Assembly: GCA_964525945.1 (NCBI GenBank)
Contig: CAZGKX010000059.1
Coordinates: forward strand, 1 to 15,655
DNA length: 15,655 bases
Origin: CAZGKX01 sp964525945
GTDB taxonomy: Bacteria; Pseudomonadota; Gammaproteobacteria; Legionellales; Legionellaceae
Direction: 5' to 3'
The stretch's first letter is position 1. Each line of letters starts with the position of its first letter. Below the pieces are notes generated by a model. It was not told the DNA's origin. It made no database searches and was given only the letters and a program-made list of their open reading frames with translations. The translations under genes and the position numbers were made by a program. Positions 15,165 through 15,655 of the stretch are shown one piece after another.

Positions 15165-15655
15165 ATGGAAAATGAAATGCCAGAGGAAGGACTTGATATC
15201 AGTGAAAACGGCCTGATTTCGTTCCCATTCAATGAAGAAGATATACTGGCCCGGGCGGACCGGAAAGAACAATTATGGTGGCGATGGGCTGAATTCGAAC
15301 TTCTCATTCTTAGCCCTGCGTTTGATCCGATCACTCCTCCCAGCATTATACTCCCGGAGCAGTTGCCAAACAGCAATGAATTTGAATTTGTGTACAACAT
15401 CCATGATTATGGTTATAAATTAAGCACGTCAAAAGGGGAGGATATGTACAGTGCGGGCATGTCCATGTGCAAATTGTATTATACCATTGAAAAAATGATT
15501 TTTATTTTGGTTGAGCGTTTAAAGTCCGGTGGTGTTAGTTCAGAAACCGAAGTGCAAGTGGCTTTTGGTGGCCATGAGTTAGGCCAACGCAAAGCCTTTG
15601 AGTCCATTATCAATTTAAGCTATAACGTGGTGGTGACTAACTTTGATCCAGGAGC
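15165..15655 (+). CDS. Unknown acidic soluble protein, truncated by the window edge
   Basis: An open frame of 163 complete codons starts at ATG 15165 and runs off the right end without a stop. The product starts MENEMPEEGLDISENG, is rich in Glu and Asp, and has a Trp cluster (KEQLWWRWAEFELLILSP, about 43-60) and a block ending LGQRKAFESIINLSYNVVV. No signal peptide, membrane span or catalytic motif is evident, and I cannot assign a function. Codon use is ordinary for the window and frame conservation over 490 bases supports a real gene. The ribosome site is weak (GAAGTGA a few bases upstream), and an in-frame ATG at 15177 is an alternative start. It is divergent from the large unknown gene across the repeat-bearing spacer. 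Confidence 0.75.
   Translation, partial: MENEMPEEGLDISENGLISFPFNEEDILARADRKEQLWWRWAEFELLILSPAFDPITPPSIILPEQLPNSNEFEFVYNIHDYGYKLSTSKGEDMYSAGMSMCKLYYTIEKMIFILVERLKSGGVSSETEVQVAFGGHELGQRKAFESIINLSYNVVVTNFDPG

Noticed and set aside
1..15655. CRISPR arrays, tRNA, rRNA, insertion sequences, phage genes
   Set aside because: No regularly spaced repeats, cloverleaf or rRNA-like sequence, transposase, integrase or phage structural protein was seen.

Overview
The window looks like a chromosomal segment from a Legionella-like gammaproteobacterium. This is inferred from the AT-leaning composition, from protein sequences close to the gamma-proteobacterial forms of the His enzymes, YbaL and UspE, and from large soluble orphan proteins of the kind common in Legionella. 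No search was run, so the genus is a judgement. A run of 10 N inside hisC shows that the source is a draft assembly.

Layout: (1) 1-1110 holds a terminator-like hairpin and a plus-strand Nudix-like protein whose Nudix box is interrupted by a long insertion. (2) 1157-1595 holds a small TrpR-family repressor gene (YerC/YecD type) on the minus strand, back to back with the histidine operon. Each side has a good sigma70-type promoter with a 17-bp spacer, and a dyad covers the -10 and start region on the his side. (3) 1596-8599 is a complete, tightly packed histidine operon, hisG-hisD-hisC-hisB-hisH-hisA-hisF-hisIE. Most junctions overlap by 1-19 bases. (4) purH (8599-10179) is joined to hisIE by a TAATG overlap. 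HisHF releases AICAR as a by-product and PurH consumes it, so the operon carries its own return route to purines. (5) 10200-13024 holds ybaL (minus) and a uspE-like tandem universal stress protein (plus), divergently transcribed and bounded by hairpins. (6) 13047-15655 is accessory in character. It has an unrecognised 526-residue soluble protein (minus), a 537-bp noncoding stretch with several inverted repeats including a MITE-like block, and the start of another unrecognised acidic protein that runs off the right edge.

The points most worth a second look are these. hisH carries a clean frameshift that fits a 7-base deletion just upstream of the catalytic His-Glu pair, while the rest of the gene and its ATGA overlap with hisA are intact. 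The TrpR-like gene, divergent promoters and dyad form a plausible local regulatory circuit for histidine synthesis, and there is no room for a classical His attenuator. purH is appended to the his operon. The accessory right end holds two unrecognised proteins and a possible dispersed repeat. I see no phage, CRISPR, tRNA or rRNA, and no clear novel defence system.
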